Made by a program: the position numbers and the translations under genes. This document shows, piece by piece, positions 1 through 6,324 of a stretch of 7,610 nucleotides of DNA. Within the stretch, counting starts at the first letter, position 1. Every line of letters starts with the position of its first letter. Below the pieces are notes generated by a model. That model worked only from the letters and a program-made list of their open reading frames with translations, was not told the DNA's origin and ran no database searches. Origin of the DNA: Candidatus Gastranaerophilales bacterium (GTDB lineage Bacteria > Cyanobacteriota > Vampirovibrionia > Gastranaerophilales > JAILCC01); contig JAKSUS010000053.1 in NCBI GenBank assembly GCA_024408745.1, forward strand, positions 1 to 7,610, written 5' to 3'.

Positions 1-1608
1 AAAAAACTGCTTGAATTGGCTAAGAAATCGCATGAACAATATCTTGTAAAACAACAGGAAATTGATTTAAACAATGCGATTGATTATTATGTCAGAGCCA
101 TGAAATTGACTCCGCATTTGAGCGAACCGTATTATAAGTTGGCAATTTTACTCTACAATAAAAGACAAATTTCACTTGATCAGGCATTAAAACAATGCAA
201 AAAAGCAGTTTTACTTGATCCGACTTCACCTATGGCAAAACTTTATTACGGCTATTTTTTGAATTTATCAGGTCAGGTAAAGTTAGCAAAACAAGAATTT
301 CAAAAAGCAATAAAATTAAATTTCTTTACTTCGTCAAAAGCAAGAATTGCTTTGGCATTAAGCATTTTCAAAGATATGAAGCAGGGAAATAATTCAATAA
401 GTAATTTCACAAAGGCAATGTATTATTTATTAACAGGCAGCGCCTTGACTTTATTGGATTATCCGACAATTTCAATGTTATATAAAGTCGTTTTATCTAA
501 TATTGCAGTATTTTATTATTATTTAAAAGGATTTTTCTTAAAACGTGTTAACAATTATGCTGCAGCAACAAAAACTTATGAAGTTGCCGCTAAAAATACA
601 CCTTCTGCCGAAAACTTTTATATGTTAGCGGGGGATAGTGCATATAAAAAAGATAATTTCCCAAAAGCTATTGAAGCATACAAAAAAGCTATTGAATTAA
701 ATCCGACTAATGATGAAGCAGTATTAAAACTAAAAACAATTTTGCAAAATCATTGTAAAAATAAAGAGCAGGAGTTAATTGAATGTTATAACAGATTAAT
801 AAAAACAAATGAACGTGATGCAAGACTTTATTATGATTTGGGCAATTTGTATTTAAAAACCGATGATGTTTTATCTGCATTGAATGCTTTCAAAATTGCA
901 CTTGAAATTGAGCCTGAAAATCCGTTCTTTATGAACAGTTATGCTTATATTTTAATTCAGCTTAAAAATTATGATGAAGCGCTTTTATATTATAAAAAAG
1001 CAATAAAAATAAACCCTGATAATAAATGGACTTCTATTTTGTGCCTTGCACAAGGCTCAATTTATCAGCAGGTAAAACATAATCCCGAAGCAGCCTTGAC
1101 TTCATATGAAATGGCAACTGTTTTGGATCCTGAAAATTATGATGCTTATTTTTCAATAGGTGAAGTTTATCAGGAATTGGATGAATTTGAAGATGCAATT
1201 GAAAATTATTGTTATTCGTTAAAATTAAAAGAAACTTTAAAAGGTTATAAAGCATTAGGTATTTTGTTATGGCTTGAAGATAAGGTCGATGAAGCAATAG
1301 TTGCTTTTGAAAAATGTATCTGTATGGATGAAGATGATGCAGAATCATATATAAATTTAGGCGTTGCACTTCTTGACGGTCAAGGCAATATAGACAGAGC
1401 AACCGAATGTTTTAAAAATGCAATTGAATTAAATCCTAATGAAGCTACTGCTTATTACAATATGGGCAGAGTTTACCAAATTATGCAAATGCCTGAAAAT
1501 GCAGCGGAAAATTATCAAATGGCTATTAACTTAAATAAAATTACAAACGTTATGGATGGCGAAGAAATAGAATCACGTTTGCATGCTTTATTTAACGTAA
1601 TAGAATAA
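1..1608 (+). CDS. Tetratricopeptide-repeat (TPR) protein, 5'-partial
   Basis: This is a long TPR scaffold protein, probably for protein-protein contacts; its partner is unknown. The frame is open to the first base (Lys-Lys-Leu-Leu-Glu-Leu before the TTG at 16), and that TTG has no Shine-Dalgarno site, so the true start very likely lies left of the window. Counting residues from the codon at 16, clear 34-residue units with the Y..LG..Y / A...Y..AI.LNP pattern lie at about 200-233, 270-303, 304-337, 341-375, 376-408, 410-441, 442-476 and 477-510. More divergent units lie at about 1-34, 37-70, 74-104 and 163-197. A hydrophobic stretch at about 105-162 fits the repeat poorly. I see no signal peptide or enzymatic motif, though the missing N-terminus could hold either. 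A 59-base gap separates it from the oxidoreductase on the same strand. TPR identity is very secure; the cellular role is not known. Confidence 0.9.
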   Translation, partial: KKLLELAKKSHEQYLVKQQEIDLNNAIDYYVRAMKLTPHLSEPYYKLAILLYNKRQISLDQALKQCKKAVLLDPTSPMAKLYYGYFLNLSGQVKLAKQEFQKAIKLNFFTSSKARIALALSIFKDMKQGNNSISNFTKAMYYLLTGSALTLLDYPTISMLYKVVLSNIAVFYYYLKGFFLKRVNNYAAATKTYEVAAKNTPSAENFYMLAGDSAYKKDNFPKAIEAYKKAIELNPTNDEAVLKLKTILQNHCKNKEQELIECYNRLIKTNERDARLYYDLGNLYLKTDDVLSALNAFKIALEIEPENPFFMNSYAYILIQLKNYDEALLYYKKAIKINPDNKWTSILCLAQGSIYQQVKHNPEAALTSYEMATVLDPENYDAYFSIGEVYQELDEFEDAIENYCYSLKLKETLKGYKALGILLWLEDKVDEAIVAFEKCICMDEDDAESYINLGVALLDGQGNIDRATECFKNAIELNPNEATAYYNMGRVYQIMQMPENAAENYQMAINLNKITNVMDGEEIESRLHALFNVIE

Positions 1609-1637
1609 ATTGCTTTTTTATGTTCAAAATAGTAAGA

Positions 1638-1659
1638 TTTATTTGTGAAAACAAATAAA
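1638..1659 (+). promoter_or_regulatory. Perfect 9-bp hairpin with GAAA loop overlapping the ribosome binding site of the FAD gene
   Basis: The arms TTTATTTGT (1638-1646) and ACAAATAAA (1651-1659) are exact reverse complements around a GAAA loop. The 3' arm runs into the Shine-Dalgarno AAAGGA (1657-1662), so folding would cover its first three bases. No T-run follows, so it does not look like an intrinsic terminator for the TPR gene. The stem is nearly all A-T and weak, and function is inference. Confidence 0.4.
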
Positions 1660-1662
1660 GGA
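1657..1662 (+). promoter_or_regulatory. Ribosome binding site for the FAD-dependent oxidoreductase
   Basis: AAAGGA lies five bases before the ATG at 1668 and fixes that start. It overlaps the 3' arm of the upstream hairpin, which may make initiation sensitive to folding. Confidence 0.65.
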
Positions 1663-1667
1663 TATTT

Positions 1668-2945
1668 ATGTACGATTTAATAGTAGCCGGTGGCGGAACG
1701 GCAGGTTGCGCAACAGCAATAAGTGCAGCAAAAAATGGTCTCAGAGTCTTATTGATTGAAAAAAATACTTTTCTGGGTGGTTCTATGACAGGTGCTTTGG
1801 TAATGCCGATGATGAAAAATATATTAAAAAACGGACTTGATTTGTCAGGCGATTTTGCAAAAGAATTGATGGCAGAATTACGGGAAACAAACGATTCTTT
1901 GATATTTGATGACGGTAATTACGGCTGGTTTAACTCAGAAATGTTAAAATGTACTCTCGATGATTTGTGCGAAAAATATAATGTTAAAATTTTATTTGAC
2001 AGTATTGTTACAAATGTAAGCATGAATAACAATAAAATAAATTCTGTTGAGGTTTCATATTGCGGACAAAAAATTGAAAAAAAAGGTAAATATTTTGTTG
2101 ATGCAACAGGAAACGGTGATTTGGCAATGCTTTGCGGTGCCGGTTTTCAAAACGGAAATAATAACGAAAATCAGGCAATGACGTTGCGCTTTATCATGTC
2201 AAATGTAAATATTAAAGAATTTTCAAAATATTTAAGAGAAATTGATGATAACGAAGAAATATCCCCGATTTGTAATATTAACGGTGAAATTCACCTTTCA
2301 ACCGCTTGTACTTGGGATAATGATATTTGGAAACTTAAACCTTTATTTGAAAAAGCAGTTGAAAATGGCGAATTGGCTGAAGAAGATTGCGCTTATTTTC
2401 AGATTTTTACTATCCCGAATCAACCGACATCAATGGCTTTTAACGCACCAAGAATTTATGCAGATAAATCTTTGGATCCACTTGAAGTTAATGATACAAG
2501 TTATGCGTTAATTCAAGGAAGAAAACAAATAAAAAGGTTGCTGAAATTTGTAAAAAAATACTTACCCGGTTTTCAAAATGCGTATATTTCACAAATTGCG
2601 CCAATGTTGGGTATCCGTGATTCAAGAAGAATAAATTGCGAATATCGTTTGACAGAAGATGATATTTTATCCTGTAAAAAGTTTGAAAATACAGTTGCAA
2701 AATCAAATTATCCGATAGATGTACATTCAAGAGAGAAAAATAAATCTGTTTTAAATAAGTTAAGCGATAATGAATTTTTTGAAATACCTTTAGAAAGTTT
2801 AAAAGTAAAAGATATTGAAAATTTATTTGTTGCAGGTAAAATTATCGATTCAACATTTTTAGCGCAAGCAGCAATAAGAATTATCCCGAATTGCTTAACT
2901 ATGGGTGAAAATTTAGGTAAATTTATTTCGAAAAGAACGGGGTAG
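1668..2945 (+). CDS. FAD-dependent oxidoreductase (FAD_oxidored-like family)
   Basis: This is a 425-residue soluble flavoprotein. It starts with a beta strand and a dinucleotide-binding loop, VAGGGTAG (residues 6-13), with the acidic ribose-binding residue E31 at the end of the next strand (LLIEK) and the flavin contact FLGGSMTG following at 35-42. A second flavin motif, DATGNGDLA, is at 145-153. Near the C-terminus LFVAGK (386-391), AQAAIRIIPNCLTMG (399-413) and GENLG form the typical closing FAD segment of this family, in which a related pattern usually reads VAGR...AQ.S.R..P.C...GQAAG. There is no signal peptide, membrane span or iron-sulfur cysteine cluster. The substrate cannot be read from sequence. 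It follows the TPR gene on the same strand and could be co-transcribed; a candidate promoter in the gap (TTGCTT at 1610, TAAGAT at 1633) is weak. The fold is secure, the reaction unknown. Confidence 0.9.
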   Translation: MYDLIVAGGGTAGCATAISAAKNGLRVLLIEKNTFLGGSMTGALVMPMMKNILKNGLDLSGDFAKELMAELRETNDSLIFDDGNYGWFNSEMLKCTLDDLCEKYNVKILFDSIVTNVSMNNNKINSVEVSYCGQKIEKKGKYFVDATGNGDLAMLCGAGFQNGNNNENQAMTLRFIMSNVNIKEFSKYLREIDDNEEISPICNINGEIHLSTACTWDNDIWKLKPLFEKAVENGELAEEDCAYFQIFTIPNQPTSMAFNAPRIYADKSLDPLEVNDTSYALIQGRKQIKRLLKFVKKYLPGFQNAYISQIAPMLGIRDSRRINCEYRLTEDDILSCKKFENTVAKSNYPIDVHSREKNKSVLNKLSDNEFFEIPLESLKVKDIENLFVAGKIIDSTFLAQAAIRIIPNCLTMGENLGKFISKRTG

Positions 2946-3019
2946 TTCAAGTTATTAATTGTATTTTTTACACTTATTGCAATTATTTGACTGCCTTTAT
3001 GGAATGTGGCTAAAATCAT

Positions 3020-3038
3020 TTTAAAATTTGATTTTAAA
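3020..3038. other. A-T-only 8-bp inverted repeat after the oxidoreductase gene
   Basis: TTTAAAAT (3020-3027) and ATTTTAAA (3031-3038) are exact reverse complements with a TTG loop. It lies 75 bases after the oxidoreductase stop and 20 bases before the next -35 box. The stem is A-T only and no T-run follows, so a terminator role is doubtful; a binding site near the promoter is equally possible. In DNA this rich in A and T it could be chance. Confidence 0.2.
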
Positions 3039-3057
3039 GAAATATTAACAATAGGGG

Positions 3058-3086
3058 TTGACAAAGTTTGTATTCTGATACATAAT
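3058..3086 (+). promoter_or_regulatory. Near-consensus sigma-70 promoter for the 105-residue orphan gene
   Basis: A perfect -35 box TTGACA (3058-3063) is separated by exactly 17 bases from CATAAT (3081-3086), five of six matches to the -10 consensus. Transcription would begin near 3093 and leave a leader of about 50 bases. The leader contains a small 5-bp hairpin (AGTGT at 3103-3107, ACACT at 3115-3119). This is the strongest promoter in the window, and it suggests that the small gene downstream is transcribed on its own and well expressed. Confidence 0.75.
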
Positions 3087-3142
3087 AAAAATATCAAAAT
3101 AAAGTGTTAAAAATACACTAAATAAATCAAGGAACAAACATT

Positions 3143-3460
3143 ATGTTAAGTGTAAATAAAATACAATCAAATATAACTTACGGTTCAGGTATGCTTTATA
3201 ATTATTCTTCAAATACGGAAAATTCCGGTTTTGACAAATATAGTGCATACAGAAAGATGAATAAAGATTTGTATGATGCAGATTATGTTAACGGTGATAT
3301 TTCAATATGGAAATTCTTATCATACAAATTTAAAGATCTTTGTGATGCTTTTGGTAATAAAAATCCTTATCTTGAAGAAAAAACAAAAATGATTGAACAA
3401 GCTTTGTTGCAGGAAGCACAAAAATCTGCTAATTCTCAACAGCTTGATTTAGCAGCATAA
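3143..3460 (+). CDS. Hypothetical protein, 105 residues, lineage-specific orphan
   Basis: I do not recognise a family. The ATG at 3143 has a good Shine-Dalgarno site (AAGGA, 3129-3133, nine bases upstream) and a near-consensus promoter, so this is a real gene despite its size. The first 35 residues are rich in Ser, Asn, Tyr and Gly and look flexible. Residues 36-70 carry aromatics and charged residues, including YRKMNKDLYDADY (36-48) and ISIWKFLSYKFKDLCDAF (53-70). Residues 77-95 look like an amphipathic helix, followed by a polar, Gln-rich tail. There is one cysteine (67), no signal peptide and no membrane span. It stands alone and converges on the 279-residue gene with only four bases between the stops. 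It resembles the small conserved hypothetical proteins I associate with Gastranaerophilales, but that is a recollection, not a search result. Confidence 0.8.
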   Translation: MLSVNKIQSNITYGSGMLYNYSSNTENSGFDKYSAYRKMNKDLYDADYVNGDISIWKFLSYKFKDLCDAFGNKNPYLEEKTKMIEQALLQEAQKSANSQQLDLAA

Positions 3461-3470
3461 AATATTATGC
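3455..3470. repeat. Inverted repeat containing both stop codons of two convergent genes
   Basis: GCATAA (3455-3460) and TTATGC (3465-3470) are exact reverse complements around the four-base loop AATA. The left arm is the last Ala codon plus stop of the + strand gene. The right arm is the same Ala-stop of the minus-strand gene. No T-run follows on either strand, so it is not a classical bidirectional terminator. A shared 3'-end hairpin or chance symmetry of two Ala-stop ends are both possible. Confidence 0.4.
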
Positions 3471-4304
3471 AAATAAATAATCACTTCTGGTATTATAGAG
3501 ATTTTGTGCATATCGGAAGCTTGATTCTGCTTTAGATAATACTTCTGAGGGATTAACAGGTCTCATATATTGATTATAGCAACCAAAATAGTTACCTGAT
3601 AACTGCTGTTTTCTTTGTTCATACAAATTGGAATAACCGCCGAAAGCGAGTTGTTGAGGGTTATTTCTTCTTTGTTCTCTCGCGTCAGCGAGTTTTTCTT
3701 CGGTTGATTTACCTAAAATTGCTTTGCCGAGAAAATCAAATGCAATGCTTCCCAACATGCCTATTGCCATAACGCCTGCAGCAGGCCAGAAACCTGTTCC
3801 TGCTATACCAAGTACTGCAGTTGCGAATAAAGAACCTGCGGAAAAACCTAACAAGCCTATTGAACCTTTTGCAAATTCTTTTACTGCACCTACAATGCCA
3901 CCACCGTTTTGCAATTCTTTAAACGCATTTATTGTTGGTCCTATAAAACACATAACAGGTATTGCAAATTTTGCAAAAAGGCTTCCTACTTTTGACATAA
4001 ATGTTTTTTTAGCACCTTCTGCAATTGCTCCGCCTGCATTTTTTGCTGCTTCTTTTGCGTATCCTGCAACATCTATTGCTTTAGGATTTGAGAGAGCTTT
4101 AGCGGTGTATTTATTATATGCCTCAAATATAGAAATAGGCTCTTTTAATACGTTTTTACAATAACGATATTCCATGCCGACAGGTCTTGCCCAGGCACCG
4201 ATTATAAAATCACCAGCACCTTTTACTTTACTCCAAAAACCGCTTGATGCAGCAGCTTTGGGTAAATCTTTTACAAACTCAAATTCTAATTGAGATACTG
4301 CCAT
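3465..4304 (-). CDS. Hypothetical Gly/Ala-rich protein with a hydrophobic core, 279 residues
   Basis: I do not recognise a family. The ATG at 4302-4304 is preceded by AAGG (4315-4318) ten bases away, which supports this start. The N-terminus (1-105) is soluble, with Ala/Lys-rich stretches such as AKEAAKNAGGAIAEGAKK (83-100). Residues about 107-127 and 148-193 are hydrophobic with many Gly, Ala and Ser (for example GTGFWPAAGVMAIGMLGS at 169-186), enough for two to four membrane helices or a glycine-zipper hairpin. Next comes a charged segment, STEEKLADAREQRRNN (200-215). The C-terminus (220-279) is rich in Gln, Tyr and Asn. There is no N-terminal signal peptide, so insertion, if any, would follow synthesis or use internal segments. 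It is transcribed away from the PC4-like gene and toward the 105-residue orphan. Pore-forming or membrane-remodelling activity would be speculation. Confidence 0.8.
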   Translation of the reverse strand: MAVSQLEFEFVKDLPKAAASSGFWSKVKGAGDFIIGAWARPVGMEYRYCKNVLKEPISIFEAYNKYTAKALSNPKAIDVAGYAKEAAKNAGGAIAEGAKKTFMSKVGSLFAKFAIPVMCFIGPTINAFKELQNGGGIVGAVKEFAKGSIGLLGFSAGSLFATAVLGIAGTGFWPAAGVMAIGMLGSIAFDFLGKAILGKSTEEKLADAREQRRNNPQQLAFGGYSNLYEQRKQQLSGNYFGCYNQYMRPVNPSEVLSKAESSFRYAQNLYNTRSDYLFA

Positions 4305-4325
4305 GCCAAAAATACCTTATTATCC

Positions 4326-4335
4326 TTACATGTAA
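4326..4335. promoter_or_regulatory. 10-bp palindrome upstream of the 279-residue gene
   Basis: TTACATGTAA is a perfect palindrome about 21 bases upstream of the minus-strand start codon, in the likely 5' leader. It could be an operator, but only one copy is seen and nothing else supports it. Confidence 0.2.
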
Positions 4336-4410
4336 ATAAAAACATTTTGCTCAAAAAAATTGCTTAATTTATATAATTAAATATTATGTAAAGTTTATAA
4401 GTTTATACAC

Positions 4411-4443
4411 TTGATAAATAATAATCATATTGTAATATATAAT
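4411..4443 (+). promoter_or_regulatory. Probable promoter of the PC4-like gene
   Basis: A perfect -10 box TATAAT lies at 4438-4443, giving a predicted start near 4450 and a leader of about 24 bases. The nearest -35 match, TTGATA (4411-4416), is 21 bases away, too far for ideal spacing; with the weaker -10 TAATAT (4433-4438) the spacing is 16. Two tandem copies of AAGTTTAT (4391-4406) lie just upstream. The location is plausible, the exact elements uncertain. Confidence 0.5.
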
Positions 4444-4461
4444 AGAAAAGATATTTAATAC

Positions 4462-4467
4462 AAGGAG
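4462..4467 (+). promoter_or_regulatory. Strong ribosome binding site of the PC4-like gene
   Basis: AAGGAG six bases before the ATG at 4474 is the best Shine-Dalgarno site in the window and suggests high translation of this small protein. Confidence 0.75.
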
Positions 4468-4473
4468 ATAATA

Positions 4474-4722
4474 ATGGCTGATCCACAAATTTTAGCAACT
4501 GTTCCAAGAAGTGCAACGGAAGAAATTCAAATTGCAATTAACGAATATAAAGGTAAAAAATATTTAGATTTAAGAGTTTATTATACAACTGATGATGGGG
4601 CAAGTTGGAATCCTACAAAAAAAGGCGTAACTTTTTCACCTGAAAAGTTAATTGACCTTAAAGCAGCAATTGAAACTGCGATACAAGAATTCGGTGTTGA
4701 AGAAGAACAAACTGAAGAATAA
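4474..4722 (+). CDS. PC4/YdbC-type single-stranded nucleic-acid-binding protein
   Basis: This small protein (82 residues) matches the transcriptional coactivator p15/PC4 domain, which in bacteria is represented by YdbC-like proteins. The family forms dimers that bind single-stranded DNA or RNA through a curved beta sheet. Visible family features are the first strands with EEIQIAINEYKGKKYLDLR (16-34), a turn with a Trp (DDGASWNP, 40-47), the basic strand TKKGVTFSP (48-56), and the closing helix from about 57 to 74. The length is close to a bare PC4 domain. The last eight residues (EEEQTEE and neighbours) are strongly acidic, reminiscent of the acidic tail of SSB, but without its terminal Phe. 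It is divergent from the 279-residue gene and its stop is one base from the stop of maf on the other strand. A role in DNA repair, replication or transcription is likely but not resolved by context. Confidence 0.88.
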   Translation: MADPQILATVPRSATEEIQIAINEYKGKKYLDLRVYYTTDDGASWNPTKKGVTFSPEKLIDLKAAIETAIQEFGVEEEQTEE

Positions 4723-4723
4723 A

Positions 4724-5290
4724 TTACATAATTTCTTTCAGCATTTTATCAACTTCAAAAGTTGAAATTCCGACAACATTATTAAAACAGCCATCAATTT
4801 TTTCAATGAAAACAGAGGCTAAACCTTGTGCTGCATAAGCACCTGCTTTATCATACGGTTCATTTGTTGAAATATATTTTTCAACTTCGTTAGGTTCTAT
4901 TTTTCTGAATGTAACTTTTGTCGATTTTGAATGAACTATTGTTTTTTGAGTTGAAACATCAATCATTGCAATAGCAGTAATAACTTCATGAGTATTGTTG
5001 CTCAATGAAGAAATCATGTTAAATGCTTCTGATTTTGAATGCGGTTTGCCTAAAATTTTATTATTTAAAACGACAACAGTATCGGCCGAAATTATTATTG
5101 CATCTTCATTTACTCTCGATAAAACTTCTTTTGCTTTGTTTAATGCTAAGGTTTCAATTTTTTCATAAGTAAAAATATCATCAGGTAAATTTTCTTCGTA
5201 GTTTGAAGGTATAACTTCAAATTCTAAACCGATTTTAGATAACAATTCTTTTCTGCGCGGTGAACCTGATGCCAAAATTAATTTTTTCAT
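4724..5290 (-). CDS. maf: Maf family nucleoside triphosphate pyrophosphatase
   Basis: Maf proteins hydrolyse non-canonical or pyrimidine nucleoside triphosphates to monophosphate and pyrophosphate in the cytoplasm. They have been linked to nucleotide-pool cleaning and, in some bacteria, to septum inhibition. The 188-residue length is standard. The N-terminal signature ASGSPRRKELL is at 7-17 (S10, R12, R13), followed by a Lys in the first helix region (K52), the catalytic Asp in SADTVV (D70), GKPHSKSEA (K82) at 81-89, and YDKAGAYAAQG (146-156, with Q155). This set resembles the dTTP/UTP-type (YhdE-like) branch more than the YceF branch, which is my inference. The ATG at 5288-5290 overlaps the TGA of the glycosyltransferase as ATGA, so the two are probably translationally coupled. 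It is the last gene of the minus-strand cluster, and no clear terminator is seen in the one-base gap before the convergent PC4-like gene. Confidence 0.95.
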   Translation of the reverse strand: MKKLILASGSPRRKELLSKIGLEFEVIPSNYEENLPDDIFTYEKIETLALNKAKEVLSRVNEDAIIISADTVVVLNNKILGKPHSKSEAFNMISSLSNNTHEVITAIAMIDVSTQKTIVHSKSTKVTFRKIEPNEVEKYISTNEPYDKAGAYAAQGLASVFIEKIDGCFNNVVGISTFEVDKMLKEIM

Positions 5291-6324
5291 TTTACCAACA
5301 ATCCCTCTATTGCATCAAAAACATCTTTTGTATGAATTTCCAAACATTCTTTTGTTTCGCATGATGTTTGACGTTTGTCCCATAAACAAGGGCGACAATT
5401 AATGTTTTCATTTTTCATAACGACAATATTATTGCGTTTGGGGACTAAAACTTCTTCATTTGTAGGACCAAAAATTGCAACAACAGGAGTGTCTGTTGCT
5501 ATTGCCATGTGGAGTGGTGCACTATCAACGCAAACCATTAAAGACGACATTTTTATCAAAGAAATAAAATCTTTTAAATTTTTTGTTTGCCCGTACATGT
5601 TTTGAAAATCTGTATAATCAGTTCGCGTTGCATTTAAAATTAAAAGTATTTGTTCAATTGTTTCTTCATCATCTTTTCCGCCTGCAAGCATAACTTTATA
5701 TTGTTTTGTTTCAAGCAATAAATCAATTAATTTTGCCCAACGTTTTACACTCCAACCTTTTATAATATTTTTAGCTATACTCATTTGGCTGACTCCCGGG
5801 TGAATTAAAATAATTGGTTTATCAGTATATGTTTGAGGAACTTCAACATCATCAATTTCGGGGATGTCACAAACAGCATCATGATTAACTATTTTTATTA
5901 AATCGTGATACATACTTGCCGCATATTGTTTTTTGTTCAAGGGAATAGTTTTTGTTAAAAGTTTTTCCGATAATTTCCCTGCTTTAAACCCGTATCTTTG
6001 CTTAATTCCTGTTAAAAATAACAATACTGAAACAAGATTTGATGAACCTGATGAAAATACAACATCAAAATTTTCTTGCCAAACTTTGAATAAAAATTTC
6101 AACACTTCAAAGTATTTGTATTTTGATTTTATATTAACGCAAATAACCTCATCAATATAGGAGCAAAGTTGTTTTGCACTTTTACTGCGACTTTCCAATG
6201 CTAAATAAATTTTTGCATTGGGATAAGTTTGTTTTACCGATTTGATTGTCGGAAAAAATAAAATTTCATCACCAATTCCGCCAAAATTTATAAGTAATAT
6301 TTTTTTTATATCATTATTGTTCAC
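5287..6324 (-). CDS. Glycosyltransferase family 9 (heptosyltransferase-like) protein
   Basis: This 345-residue cytoplasmic enzyme has the two-domain GT-B layout of the WaaC/WaaF/WaaQ group, which transfers heptose or a related sugar from an ADP-activated donor to lipid A core or another glycan acceptor. The N-terminal domain opens with LLINFGGIGDEILFFPTIKS (10-29), the family loop with the conserved Asp after Gly (D19). The C-terminal domain has HPGVS (175-179), GWSVKRWAKLI (190-200), VMLAGGKDDEE (211-221) and the donor-site motif DSAPLHMAIATDTPVVAIFG (267-286) followed by PTNE. A four-cysteine tail (C310, C313, C322, C327) recurs in many GT9 proteins. The start is GTG at 6322-6324. It is supported by AAGGA eight bases upstream, and no in-frame ATG lies before the first conserved motif. 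It overlaps the upstream IctB-like gene by 11 bases and maf by 4. The exact sugar and acceptor cannot be read. Confidence 0.92.
   Translation of the reverse strand: MNNNDIKKILLINFGGIGDEILFFPTIKSVKQTYPNAKIYLALESRSKSAKQLCSYIDEVICVNIKSKYKYFEVLKFLFKVWQENFDVVFSSGSSNLVSVLLFLTGIKQRYGFKAGKLSEKLLTKTIPLNKKQYAASMYHDLIKIVNHDAVCDIPEIDDVEVPQTYTDKPIILIHPGVSQMSIAKNIIKGWSVKRWAKLIDLLLETKQYKVMLAGGKDDEETIEQILLILNATRTDYTDFQNMYGQTKNLKDFISLIKMSSLMVCVDSAPLHMAIATDTPVVAIFGPTNEEVLVPKRNNIVVMKNENINCRPCLWDKRQTSCETKECLEIHTKDVFDAIEGLLVK

Noticed and set aside
1034..1402. A 122-codon minus-strand open frame inside the TPR gene
   Set aside because: Antisense shadow of clear TPR repeats, with His/Leu-rich low-complexity composition.
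1..1608. CRISPR or DNA-repeat array suggested by the recurring units in the TPR gene
   Set aside because: The repetition is at protein level only (34-residue TPR units); DNA copies are divergent and there are no spacers.
1608..1625. T-run after the TPR stop as an intrinsic terminator
   Set aside because: The six-T run at 1614-1619 has no stable GC-containing stem before it.
2708..3097. A 129-codon minus-strand open frame across the end of the oxidoreductase gene and the spacer
   Set aside because: Mostly antisense to the conserved FAD C-terminal motif, with no family resemblance and overlapping the promoter of the next gene.
3768..3790. GC-rich inverted repeat around CCTGCAGCAGG
   Set aside because: It falls inside coding sequence for Ala/Gly residues, where codon use explains the symmetry.
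3724..4164. A 146-codon open frame on the + strand inside the 279-residue gene
   Set aside because: It lies antisense to a gene with a good start and ribosome binding site. It is Pro/Ala-rich, as expected from the reverse strand of Gly/Ala codons, and has no Shine-Dalgarno site.
3058..4443. Toxin-antitoxin system made of the two orphan genes
   Set aside because: The genes face each other from separate promoters, and neither has a recognisable DNA-binding or toxin domain.
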